Notes: generated by a model not told the origin, from the letters alone. A stretch of DNA of 15,268 bases from G020354785 sp965602045 (GCA_965602045.1 CBFCXR010000042.1:1-15268), one strand, 5' to 3'. Numbered from the stretch's first letter, positions 1 through 8,072 are shown. Numbers and translations: made by a program.

Positions 1-214
1 CGAATGAATTATCCAAATAATTTACCTTATTAATTATGTATCTTTTCCACAATCATTTAGCCCATATCTTTTCTATATTCTAAATCTATTTTTATTTTTA
101 AGCTTTCATCTTACACTATATATATGGAAGAGAAATTGATTGTTACTAGCATATTATTTGAAAAAGGTCATTAAAAAGAAATTGTATTCTAACTTATTTT
201 AAATTTTATTAATC

Positions 215-2014
215 ATGAAAAATCTTGTGTTTGCGCTGCTTATAATTATAGTAATTTCCTCTTGTAAAAAGGAAGATGATACACCAGGTGATAACAATGG
301 ACCAGTTGATTCATTAACACTGGCTGCTGTTGACAGCCTCCTGTATAATTCCTATTTAACAATGAGAGCTTGGTATGGTAAAGAAAACGGATATGTGTTA
401 ACTGAATGTGGAACTGACCTTTATACATATGGTTCCGATACCAAAACTCTGGGTTTAGCTGATTATTTATCATTTTATGAAGGAGAAACTACAGACAGGC
501 TGGGATCTGTATGGAATGAATTATACAGATCAGTGATAAATTGTAATGCTATTATTGACATACTTACAGGGAATAATACTATGTCTGAACAAGAATTGCA
601 GTATGTAGCTGAAGCAAGTTTTTTGCGTGCATTTTACCTATGGCATATTGTTGAAACCTGGGGAGGAACAAATTATACGACTGAATGGGATAGCTTATCA
701 CCAGGTTCATTTAGTATGCAACCTGTTGATACCTTTTATGCCCGGATTTTTAGTGATCTGGCTTTTGCAGAGGCTCATCTTCCTGTTAGTCCGACTTCAA
801 ACACAACATTATCAAAGCCTGTAGCCGAAGCTCTTCTGGCACGCATGCATTTAACACGGGGAAATTATATCCAGGCTGTTGAATACGCTCAAAAGTTAAT
901 TGATAATACAAGCTACACATTAGTTGATGATTACGAACAAATGTGGGAAATATCCAACAGGCAGAATTCAGAAGTGATTTATGCCCTGGACAATACACAG
1001 TACCCGGATCCTCTGATCAATTATGCCGATCTTATTTATGAATATCCCCATACATGGATCCTTGATGTAACATTTCTATCTATGCGTGAAGGAGGCAACC
1101 AGGGACATTTAATGTGGGAGATTAGGTATGAAAATTTAGACTGGGGATTAACAAGAGATGTTGAAAATGGCAGGGGCTTTCAGCGGTTTTTCCCTACCCT
1201 GTTTTTTATTGATTTATTTAACCAGCAATTAGACCAAAGGTTTAACGGATCTTTTAAAAATACCTGGTTTTGTAATGATGAAAATGCCATTCCAGTGTGG
1301 AAGGCAAATTACTATATTGACGGAGTACAATATAACACCGAACAAAGTAAAGTTGGTAATCCAATGTTTTCTCTGGGAGATACTGCAATTCTCTTCAGTA
1401 AGGATCCTTATCCTGCAGGTCAGAGAGCATCATATTTTGCTGATGGACACAAATCATTTCATCCTGAAAAAGGTTATATGATTTTTGATATAAATGATAT
1501 GTATGATCCTGATGGAGCACCTTCATTTGAATCAAAACGTCAATTTTGCTTCCCCATTACCAAAAAGTTTATGGATGCAACGCGTTTAGATTCCGTACAG
1601 GAGTATAGTTCCAGGAATGTTTATATTATCCGTCTTGCAGAGATGTTCCTGATAGCTGCAGAAGCTTCATGGCAATCGGGTAATACAGCTGCTGCATATA
1701 ATTATCTCATATCACTTGCCAATAAACGTTCTTATACATCTGATGGTGAAGGATTACTATCTAATTACGGAGTTGATGGTGGAGGCGATATTACTATTGA
1801 CTTTTTACTTGATGAACGTGCCAGGGAACTGGCAGCAGAGCAATTGCGCTGGTTTGACCTGAAACGGACAGGAAAGCTTGTGCAAAGGGTAAGCGCTAAT
1901 AATACAGATGCAGCACTGAATATCCAGGAATATCATAATCTTAGACCTATACCATTGGAATTTGTATTCTTAAGATATAAATCGGATGACCTAATACAAA
2001 ATCCCGGATATTAG
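215..2014 (+). CDS. SusD/RagB-family outer-membrane nutrient-binding lipoprotein
   Basis: Surface lipoprotein of the SusD/RagB family, which normally acts as the substrate-capturing lid on a SusC-type TonB-dependent transporter. The 599-residue product begins with a short hydrophobic signal and a lipobox (VISSC, Cys17) followed by KKEDD, an acidic stretch of the kind that favours export to the cell surface in Bacteroidota. Family landmarks: an N-terminal helical region with WNELYRSVINCNAIID (about 100-115) and FLRAFYLWHIVETWGG (about 136-151); a TPR-like ALLARMHLTRGNY segment; and a C-terminal domain with IRLAEMFLIAAEASWQSGN, ERARELAAEQLRWFDLKRTGK and the typical ending RPIPLEF...LIQNPGY. Length suits the family. 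The ATG at 215 gives an intact signal peptide. The 214 nt upstream have stops in all forward frames and no SusC end, so the usual partner is not adjacent. The substrate cannot be deduced. Confidence 0.93.
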   Translation: MKNLVFALLIIIVISSCKKEDDTPGDNNGPVDSLTLAAVDSLLYNSYLTMRAWYGKENGYVLTECGTDLYTYGSDTKTLGLADYLSFYEGETTDRLGSVWNELYRSVINCNAIIDILTGNNTMSEQELQYVAEASFLRAFYLWHIVETWGGTNYTTEWDSLSPGSFSMQPVDTFYARIFSDLAFAEAHLPVSPTSNTTLSKPVAEALLARMHLTRGNYIQAVEYAQKLIDNTSYTLVDDYEQMWEISNRQNSEVIYALDNTQYPDPLINYADLIYEYPHTWILDVTFLSMREGGNQGHLMWEIRYENLDWGLTRDVENGRGFQRFFPTLFFIDLFNQQLDQRFNGSFKNTWFCNDENAIPVWKANYYIDGVQYNTEQSKVGNPMFSLGDTAILFSKDPYPAGQRASYFADGHKSFHPEKGYMIFDINDMYDPDGAPSFESKRQFCFPITKKFMDATRLDSVQEYSSRNVYIIRLAEMFLIAAEASWQSGNTAAAYNYLISLANKRSYTSDGEGLLSNYGVDGGGDITIDFLLDERARELAAEQLRWFDLKRTGKLVQRVSANNTDAALNIQEYHNLRPIPLEFVFLRYKSDDLIQNPGY

Positions 2015-2198
2015 TTAAATCAAGATTTAGTATAACTGCGAAATTAAAAGGACTTCAGCCCTCATCGCTATTATATGCAAATTTCTTGAAAATACTATGG
2101 ATAGCTATATTTGATGAATAAAATTATTAATTTTAGGGTATGTCCCAATATAAACAAGTTGACTTCTATCTTTCAACTATTATGAAGTGATGGAATTT

Positions 2199-2672
2199 TT
2201 AATAGGTATATTCACTGATAACAATTCCCTGTTCGTCATAAACAGTCCATTTACCAGTTTTTTTGCTATTTATATACTGTCCGGATTCTTTTGTTTGTCC
2301 GTTAGTGTGCCACGACAGGTAAGAGCCATAATATAAATCATCCTTAAAATATGTCTCACAGTATTTAAATCCATCCTTGTCCCAAAACTCCCATTTACCT
2401 GACATTTTCCCTTCTTTGTATTCCCCTCTCCACTTTAAATCTCCGTGTTTAAAATAACTGCAGGATATCCCGTCCAGTGCCCCGTCTTTGAAATTAAATT
2501 GCTCTTTTAACAGGTTGGTATCATTAAATAAAACATTACAGGCACCTGAGAAAGGTTTAACATCATTTTTCGTATACAGGAGATCTTGCTTCAATTCTTC
2601 TTCTGTAATTATTATTTCTTTGTTACATGAAATGTATAACAGACAAAATAATATGATAGTAAGTTTATTCAT
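2199..2672 (-). CDS. YwqK/MORN-repeat-like lipoprotein
   Basis: A 157-residue predicted lipoprotein: hydrophobic signal MNKLTIILFCLLYISC with the lipobox Cys at 16, then NKE. From about residue 40 to the end it is built of short units of roughly 20-25 residues with the pattern G-x-Y/W-x-x-G-K-x-x-G-x-W-x-x-[YW], for example WRGEYKEGKMSGKWEFWDKDG and ESGQYINSKKTGKWTVYDEQG. This is the MORN-variant / YwqK signature. Proteins of this kind are common in Bacteroidota, often as lipoproteins. Database names such as 'toxin-antitoxin system YwqK family antitoxin' come from the Bacillus member; no toxin partner is next to this gene, so that role is not supported here. It is convergent with the SusD-like gene and separated from folA by 327 nt, so it is probably transcribed alone. 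The function is unknown. Confidence 0.8.
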   Translation of the reverse strand: MNKLTIILFCLLYISCNKEIIITEEELKQDLLYTKNDVKPFSGACNVLFNDTNLLKEQFNFKDGALDGISCSYFKHGDLKWRGEYKEGKMSGKWEFWDKDGFKYCETYFKDDLYYGSYLSWHTNGQTKESGQYINSKKTGKWTVYDEQGIVISEYTY

Positions 2673-2999
2673 TTTTTAAGTTGATCCAATTAGTTATTGC
2701 TGTACATCACAATAAACGTAAGAATTTTAGCTAAGTTTTTTATTATTGATAAAAATGTGATTTTTTATTATTAGTGAATAATAATTCCAGATAAAGGTGT
2801 GGTAATATATTGGAAATTATTTTGGAGGTTAGTCATGAAAGGTCATCAACTATCTCAATGACTGCATATTATGCTATTTTCATCTCCTTCTTATTAGTTT
2901 TATTGTCCATTTAGTTTGTTTTCAGCGAAACTTCATCTCTGAAACATGTATTTTTAGTATTAAAAAACCTTAATAATTTGATTTTTGTATTATATGAAA
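2673..2999. other. 327-nt intergenic stretch, no convincing gene
   Basis: AT-rich gap between folA (ending at 3000) and the start of the YwqK-like gene (2672), both on the minus strand. It should hold the YwqK-like promoter, but I see no good match to the Bacteroidota -7 TAnnTTTG / -33 TTTG pattern. An 8-bp AT-only inverted repeat lies at 2765-2772 / 2777-2784. On the plus strand a perfect GGAGG (2824-2828) precedes an ATG at 2835 that opens only an 8-codon frame (to 2861). Its stop overlaps, as ATGA, the start of an 18-codon hydrophobic frame (2858-2914). These micro-frames may be chance. No clear terminator follows folA. Confidence 0.5.
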
Positions 3000-3491
3000 T
3001 TATCTTCTTTTATAAGTAATATAGGAATATGAAAAATCATTCCTTTTGCCCGAAGGTAGATCTTCTCTTTCAATTTCCTCCCATTCGCCATAATCCAACT
3101 CCGGGAAAAAAGAGTCGGCTTCGAATGTCTTATATACCTTAGTTATATAAAGTTTAGTAGTATACTTCAGAAACTGTTTATAAATTGTTCCACCTCCAAT
3201 AATGAAATTCTCTTTAATATCCTCACACATATCCAAAGCTTCATTGATAGAATATGCCATTATGCAATCCTCAAATTTATCATCTTTATTATCAGAAATA
3301 ACAATATTTCTTCTGCCTTGTAAGGGCCCCCCGGGTAATGATTCAAACGTTTTCTTCCCCATTATCACGGTATGGCCGGCGGTTATTCTCTTAAAGCGTG
3401 TCAAATCACCAGGGATATGACAAAGTAGTTTATTACCCTTGCCTATAGCGTTATTCTCAGCAATAGCGACGATTATTGAGATTTCTTTCAT
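3000..3491 (-). CDS. folA: Dihydrofolate reductase
   Basis: Cytosolic enzyme that reduces 7,8-dihydrofolate to tetrahydrofolate with NADPH, regenerating the cofactor oxidised by ThyA. At 163 residues it has normal bacterial DHFR length. Visible landmarks: the N-terminal strand ISIIVAIAENNAIGKGNKLL; the catalytic acid Asp29 in IPGDLTRFKR (Asp27 in E. coli); the NADPH-binding segment HTVIMGKKTFESLP (40-53); GRRNIVIS (59-66); the FIIGGGTIYKQFL loop (97-108) with the Gly-Gly-Gly of the cofactor site; and LYITKVYKTFEADSFFPE near the C terminus. The Met20-loop residue that is Trp22 in E. coli is Cys24 here (LLCHIPGD). It lies 9 nt downstream of thyA on the same strand, so the two are very likely one transcript. 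The ATG at 3491 is the natural start. Confidence 0.96.
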   Translation of the reverse strand: MKEISIIVAIAENNAIGKGNKLLCHIPGDLTRFKRITAGHTVIMGKKTFESLPGGPLQGRRNIVISDNKDDKFEDCIMAYSINEALDMCEDIKENFIIGGGTIYKQFLKYTTKLYITKVYKTFEADSFFPELDYGEWEEIEREDLPSGKRNDFSYSYITYKRR

Positions 3492-3500
3492 ATCTGTTGT

Positions 3501-4295
3501 TTATACTGAGATTTTACCCTTTATATGAGGATGTGGATTATAGTTCTCTATCTGGAAATCTTCATATTTATAGTCAAAAATATTTTTAATGCCCGGATTT
3601 ATTTTCATTATCGGTAATTTTCGTGGTTTTCTGGATAACTGCAGCTTTACCTGTTCAATATGATTAGAATAAATATGGGCATCCCCAAAAGTATGAATAA
3701 ACTCGCCGGGACGAAGGCCGGTAACCTGAGCAATCATCATAAGCAGCAAGGAATAGGATGCAATATTAAAGGGTACTCCTAAAAATATATCAGCACTTCT
3801 TTGATATAGTTGGCATGAAAGAGTATTATTCTCTACATAAAACTGAAATAATACATGGCATGGAGGGAGAGCCATATTTTCAATGTCAGCAACATTCCAG
3901 GCACTGATAATATGCCGTCGTGAATCAGGTTCATCAGTTATGGATTTAATAAGCTGTGATATCTGATCAATATGTTCTCCACTATATGTTGGCCATGAAC
4001 GCCATTGATAACCGTAAATATGGCCCAAATCTCCATTTTTATCCGCCCATTCATCCCAAATAGTAACTCCTTTGTCATTAAGATATTTAATATTGGTATC
4101 CCCATTTAAAAACCATATTAATTCATGAATTATTGATTTCAAATGAAGTTTTTTTGTTGTAAGTAATGGAAATCCATTATCAAGGTTAAATCTCATCTGA
4201 TATCCGAAAATACTTAATGTCCCTGTACCTGTTCTGTCTTTCTTTTCCTTGCCCTCCTTTAAAACATGGTCTAAAAAATTCAAATATTGCTTCAT
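3501..4295 (-). CDS. thyA: Thymidylate synthase (ThyA type)
   Basis: Folate-dependent enzyme that converts dUMP and 5,10-methylene-THF to dTMP and dihydrofolate. The 264-residue product has exactly the length of E. coli ThyA and keeps its numbering. Arg21 lies in KKDRTGTGT and the phosphate-binding Arg126-Arg127 in DSRRHIISAWN. The nucleophile Cys146 is in ALPPCHVLFQFYV, Asp169 and Asn177 are in SADIFLGVPFN, and His207 and Tyr209 are in THTFGDAHIYSNH-type context. The C terminus PHPHIKGKISV matches the conserved tail that closes over the substrate. It is first in a two-gene transcript with folA and is divergent from the AI-2E-family gene, sharing a 250-nt intergenic region with a palindrome. 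Nothing looks damaged. A flavin-dependent ThyX can be excluded. Confidence 0.98.
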   Translation of the reverse strand: MKQYLNFLDHVLKEGKEKKDRTGTGTLSIFGYQMRFNLDNGFPLLTTKKLHLKSIIHELIWFLNGDTNIKYLNDKGVTIWDEWADKNGDLGHIYGYQWRSWPTYSGEHIDQISQLIKSITDEPDSRRHIISAWNVADIENMALPPCHVLFQFYVENNTLSCQLYQRSADIFLGVPFNIASYSLLLMMIAQVTGLRPGEFIHTFGDAHIYSNHIEQVKLQLSRKPRKLPIMKINPGIKNIFDYKYEDFQIENYNPHPHIKGKISV

Positions 4296-4392
4296 AATAG
4301 AAAAAACTTAATTATAAGTAATTGTTATATTTTAAATTATTCGGATTATTTTTATATTACTTAAGCTCAATGTTGAAATTTCCAGCTTAAAA

Positions 4393-4407
4393 ATATGTTC
4401 AACATAT
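4393..4407. promoter_or_regulatory. Perfect 15-bp palindrome in the thyA / AI-2E divergent intergenic region (possible operator)
   Basis: ATATGTT-C-AACATAT is a perfect 7-1-7 palindrome about 98 nt from the thyA start and 141 nt from the AI-2E-family start. A partial second copy (ATGTTGAA, 4370-4377) lies with its centre 25 bp away, and another 7-bp inverted pair, TTAAGCT / AGCTTAA, sits at 4361-4367 / 4384-4390. Its symmetry and place between divergent genes fit a dimeric repressor site. No regulator is identified, and AT-rich DNA can give such symmetry by chance. Confidence 0.3.
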
Positions 4408-4548
4408 ACTTGTGTAAAAATAGTAAAGTCAGTCCAATAGCAAAAGTTGTAGCATTTAAAGTTATTTACATCTGTTAATTACTTTTAAGTTATCAACATG
4501 AACAAGAGTATTAATATTTAGTACTTTTATCACAATACATCGTTGTTT

Positions 4549-5655
4549 ATGAGCAAAACAGCAAGATATATTTTTATAGTTATAGGTATATTACTGCTAG
4601 TCTTCATACTTTGGTATTTTAAAAGTATTGTTGCCTATATACTTATATCTCTTGTATTATCACTAATAGGACATCCTTTGGTTGAATTGCTTGGTAAACT
4701 AAAAATGGGCAGGATAACCATGCCAAAGGCTCTTCGCGCATTTATTACACTCATTTTATTATGGATTACTTTTTTTTCATTCTTTAGAATATTCGTGCCA
4801 TTAATTGCTAACGAGGCTAATGACTTATCAAAAATAGATATTCAGTCTGTAATTGAACAGCTGGATGAACCTTTAAGAAAAACAGAACAGTTCATTAACA
4901 AATTTAAAATATCGTCATCAAAAGATATATCAGTAAATGACTATATATCAGAAAAATTAGCTTCAGTATTAAATATCTCTGTGTTTTCCAATATATTTTC
5001 TTCAATTGCAAGCCTGCTGGGAAATATTTTTATTGCAGTGTTTGCTATTTCATTTATGACTTTCTTTTTCCTGAAAGATGAAAAAATGTTTACTGAATCT
5101 GTAATTCTTTTGGTGCCTGATAAAAATGTTGAAGCATTCCGGCATGCATTTATTTCGGTACGAAAACTATTAATGAGATATTTTATTGGCATTACAGGTC
5201 AAATAACAGGTATTATCATATTGGTTAGTATTGGCCTTACAATTGTAGGTGTAGGATTTAAGCATAGCCTGCTTATCGGATTTATGGCAGGTATATTAAA
5301 TGTTATTCCCTATGTTGGTCCTTTATTAGGAGCTATCCTTGGAATAATATTAGGAATTGCAACTCATCTTAGCATGGATTTTTATTCAGAATTATTACCT
5401 ATGGTAGGATATATGGCTTTGGTATTTATACTTGTACAGATTATTGATAATATATTATTTCAGCCACTGATTTTTTCAAGCAGTGTTAATGCACATCCTA
5501 TGGAAATATTATTAATAATAATGATTGCAGGGAGTTTTGCAGGTATAACAGGTATGATTTTAGCAATACCAGGTTATACTGTTTTAAGAGTGTTTGCTAA
5601 GGAATTTTTTAATAAATTTAAAGTAGTAAAAAAACTTACTGAAAAAATTGAATAA
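4549..5655 (+). CDS. AI-2E family membrane transporter (PerM/YdiK/TqsA-like)
   Basis: Polytopic inner-membrane protein of the AI-2E exporter family (PF01594), 368 residues from the ATG at 4549, within the family range of about 340-380. A TTG six nt earlier would add two residues, but ATG is preferred. Hydrophobic segments fall at about 6-42, 66-88, 148-176, 213-235, 241-273, 286-310 and 318-348. Family hallmarks are the FFFLKDE segment after the first half (about 172-179), a long soluble portion between the second and third membrane regions, and the conserved GILNVIPYVGPLLGAILG core (about 248-265). Members range from AI-2 release to ion-coupled transport, so a quorum-signal role is not implied. 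The PKD protein gene starts 14 nt after the stop and is probably co-transcribed, though a functional link is unknown. Confidence 0.88.
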   Translation: MSKTARYIFIVIGILLLVFILWYFKSIVAYILISLVLSLIGHPLVELLGKLKMGRITMPKALRAFITLILLWITFFSFFRIFVPLIANEANDLSKIDIQSVIEQLDEPLRKTEQFINKFKISSSKDISVNDYISEKLASVLNISVFSNIFSSIASLLGNIFIAVFAISFMTFFFLKDEKMFTESVILLVPDKNVEAFRHAFISVRKLLMRYFIGITGQITGIIILVSIGLTIVGVGFKHSLLIGFMAGILNVIPYVGPLLGAILGIILGIATHLSMDFYSELLPMVGYMALVFILVQIIDNILFQPLIFSSSVNAHPMEILLIIMIAGSFAGITGMILAIPGYTVLRVFAKEFFNKFKVVKKLTEKIE

Positions 5656-5669
5656 ATTGCTTGATATCA

Positions 5670-8072
5670 ATGGTTAAAAAGCTTAAAATATCATTTATTC
5701 TGTTAATGTCTGTGTTTGTCTGTAATTCCTATGGTCAATATAATTTTCAGGCGGACATAGTTGAAGGTTGCGATTCACTTATAGATGTTAATTTCCTGCT
5801 TATGACTCCCGCTATTAGTGACAGCATATTACTAATAACATGGGATCTCGAAGGAGCACAACCACCTTTTTATTTATCCGGTAACAAAGCTGATACAATT
5901 ACAGTTAGTTATAATAATCCGGGTTCTTACCGTGTGTTTGTGAATATTGCATTTAATCTTTCAGATACTACAATAAATAAAAATAATTATATTAATGTCA
6001 ATCAGACTGTATCCGCCGAATATTCATATGCAGATACATTAGAATTAATCCCCCCTTATAGTGTTGTATTCCGTGATATTACAACCTTATTTAAACCTGA
6101 TACTTATTACGATTTTGACTGGGATTTTGGTGACGGGACAATTGATTCGGGCAGGGTTGCCGTTCATACATTTCCGGGGGCAAACACATATAATGTTATT
6201 CTCACGGTGACCGACAGTATTGGATGTTCAAATTCGTTTGCAAGTGATGTGGTTGTCATCGAACCACCCCCGCCTTATGAAATATTAGCAAGTGAAACCG
6301 AAAGTTGTGATTCTCTTTATGTAAAATTTACCTTTGTAAATAATACTTTTGTTGATACTGTAAGTTCAATATTCTGGGATTTTGGCAATGGTGAAACAAG
6401 CAATTCCTTTGATCCTGACACGGTTGTCTATTATCCGGGGATATATTCATTGAACTACATTTTAAACGGAGGGACTGACAATATATTACCGGATACAATT
6501 AAAGTTTACAGAACAGTCAGTCCTGACTTTATTTATTCAGACACTTCACAGATTGCACCTTATACCCTCGTGTTCCGTGACATTACAGCTTTATATGAAC
6601 CCGCCGCAGCTTATAATTTTGACTGGGATTTTGATGATGGTGATACTGGTACGGGCAGAACCGTCATTCATACATTTCCCGGACCTGCAGAATATAATGT
6701 AAGTTTAACAATTAGTAACAGTTTTGGATGCACGGATACACATGCCAGAAATGTAACTATTGCCGCGCAGCCTTATGAAATATTAGCAAGTGAAACCGAA
6801 AGTTGTGATTCTCTTTATGTAAAATTTACCTTTGTAAATAATACTTTTGTTGATACTGTAAGTTCAATATTCTGGGATTTTGGCAATGGTGAAACAAGCA
6901 ATTCCTTTGATCCTGACACGGTTGTCTATTATCCGGGGATATATTCATTGAACTACATTTTAAACGGAGGGACTGACAATATATTACCGGATACAATTAA
7001 AGTTTACAGAACAGTCAGTCCTGACTTTATTTATTCAGACACTTCACAGATTGCACCTTATACCCTCGTGTTCCGTGACATTACAGCTTTATATGAACCC
7101 GCCGCAGCTTATAATTTTGACTGGGATTTTGATGATGGTGATACGGGAACAGGCAGAACAGTGATCCATACTTTTCCGGGGCCTGATACATACGATGTAA
7201 GCCTTACAGTTATCGACAGCCATAGCTGTTCAGTTTCGCAAACCAGTAGTGTATTTATTGCACCGCCAGGCCCTGAAGCTGACATTACAGCTAGTGCTAA
7301 CGAAGGTTGTGATTCCCTGAAGGTGAAATTCAGTCTGATAAATGTTGATCCCGATACAATATTATCCGTTTCCTGGGATTTTGGCAATGAGATAACCAGT
7401 AGCGAGAAAGATCCGGATACTGTGATTTTTGAAAATTCCGACAGGGCGCAGCAAAGATTTGAGGTTACTGTTATAATTAACGGTGACTCGGCAAACGCTA
7501 TTGTCAGGAATGACTTATTTACCGTTTACCGCACTGTAAGAGCTGATTTCAGATGTGCTGACACTCTTACAACTCAAGAGTCACTAAACAAAGTATGCTG
7601 GAATATTGACCATCTTTATAACTCATCTTCATCATATGAATTTATATGGACTTTCGAAGGCTTTGATGACAAGACTGACAGAAGGCCTTTATTAACCTTT
7701 CCTTCACAAAACGATACTATTGATGCGGGCCTTACAATAACAGATCTAACACACGGCTGTACTGATACATACAACAGCCGGATTCTTTTAACGGAATTGC
7801 TGGAAGTTCAAAATTTCTTCTCACCTAATGACGATAATATATTTGATGAATTTATTATTGACGGAGGAAACATACCATTGCACATTATGATTTATAGTCG
7901 TACAGGAACCCTGGTATATGAGGCTAGAGATTCCAAGGTAATAAGATGGAACGGAACGACTGCTTCAGGCCATAAATTGAAGTCAGGCGTATATTTTTAT
8001 ATATTGAAAGCCGTTGAAGGGGATCCCGGCGAAAGATTCAATAAGATAGGATTTGTTCATCTGTTCAGATAA
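5670..8072 (+). CDS. Secreted PKD-repeat protein with T9SS type B (gliding-motility-type) C-terminal sorting domain
   Basis: 800 residues from the ATG at 5670; a TTG at 5661 in the same frame would add three residues. A signal peptide (KKLKISFILLMSVFVCNSYG) leads to a likely SPase I site before QYNFQ. Four modules of about 165-180 residues follow, each opening with a GCDSL/SCDSL motif (Cys at about 34, 213, 379, 547) and carrying two PKD-like beta-sandwich repeats with WDFGNG or DWDFGDG signatures. The last ~86 residues (from about 715, NFFSPNDDNIFDEF ... IYSRTGTLVYE ... WNGTTASGHKLKSGVYFYILK ... GFVHLF) match the CHU_C / type B CTD that directs cargo through T9SS. Such proteins are surface-exposed adhesins or structural proteins; no catalytic domain is visible. 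Modules 2 and 3 are partly identical at the DNA level. It follows the AI-2E-family gene by 14 nt. Confidence 0.9.
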   Translation: MVKKLKISFILLMSVFVCNSYGQYNFQADIVEGCDSLIDVNFLLMTPAISDSILLITWDLEGAQPPFYLSGNKADTITVSYNNPGSYRVFVNIAFNLSDTTINKNNYINVNQTVSAEYSYADTLELIPPYSVVFRDITTLFKPDTYYDFDWDFGDGTIDSGRVAVHTFPGANTYNVILTVTDSIGCSNSFASDVVVIEPPPPYEILASETESCDSLYVKFTFVNNTFVDTVSSIFWDFGNGETSNSFDPDTVVYYPGIYSLNYILNGGTDNILPDTIKVYRTVSPDFIYSDTSQIAPYTLVFRDITALYEPAAAYNFDWDFDDGDTGTGRTVIHTFPGPAEYNVSLTISNSFGCTDTHARNVTIAAQPYEILASETESCDSLYVKFTFVNNTFVDTVSSIFWDFGNGETSNSFDPDTVVYYPGIYSLNYILNGGTDNILPDTIKVYRTVSPDFIYSDTSQIAPYTLVFRDITALYEPAAAYNFDWDFDDGDTGTGRTVIHTFPGPDTYDVSLTVIDSHSCSVSQTSSVFIAPPGPEADITASANEGCDSLKVKFSLINVDPDTILSVSWDFGNEITSSEKDPDTVIFENSDRAQQRFEVTVIINGDSANAIVRNDLFTVYRTVRADFRCADTLTTQESLNKVCWNIDHLYNSSSSYEFIWTFEGFDDKTDRRPLLTFPSQNDTIDAGLTITDLTHGCTDTYNSRILLTELLEVQNFFSPNDDNIFDEFIIDGGNIPLHIMIYSRTGTLVYEARDSKVIRWNGTTASGHKLKSGVYFYILKAVEGDPGERFNKIGFVHLFR
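6272..6646 (+). repeat. 375-bp perfect direct repeat, copy 1 (PKD module 2)
   Basis: Identical base for base to 6770-7144, with an offset of 498 bp (166 codons), so the reading frame is kept. It covers most of one PKD double module, from PYEILASETESCDSL to NFDWDFDDGD. Identity stops sharply after GAT-AC at 6646: the next 14 codons encode the same residues in both copies but differ at nine third positions. Confidence 0.97.
6770..7144 (+). repeat. 375-bp perfect direct repeat, copy 2 (PKD module 3)
   Basis: Second copy of the 6272-6646 block. The flanks differ: upstream, ...TIAAQ here versus ...IEPPP in copy 1; downstream, ...PGPDTYDVSLTVID here versus ...PGPAEYNVSLTISN. Modules 1 and 4 are clearly related but strongly diverged, so this block was copied or homogenised much more recently than the module array arose. 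Confidence 0.97.

Noticed and set aside
2157..2178. Hairpin AGTTGA / TCAACT as a terminator between the SusD-like and YwqK-like genes
   Set aside because: The stem is six bp with a 10-nt loop and no T-run; too weak to call.
2199..2672. Antitoxin function for the YwqK-like lipoprotein
   Set aside because: It has a lipobox and MORN-like repeats but no adjacent toxin gene; the name would only carry over a database label.
4543..4548. TTG start for the AI-2E-family protein, adding Met-Phe
   Set aside because: An ATG six nt later gives the same protein less two residues and a normal MSK start.
5661..5669. TTG start for the PKD protein, adding three residues
   Set aside because: The ATG at 5670 gives a clean positively charged signal peptide (MVKKLK) and is the stronger start codon.
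7109..7387. 92-codon minus-strand frame inside the PKD gene
   Set aside because: It is antisense to conserved PKD modules and part of it is simply the reverse complement of the repeat; no independent evidence.
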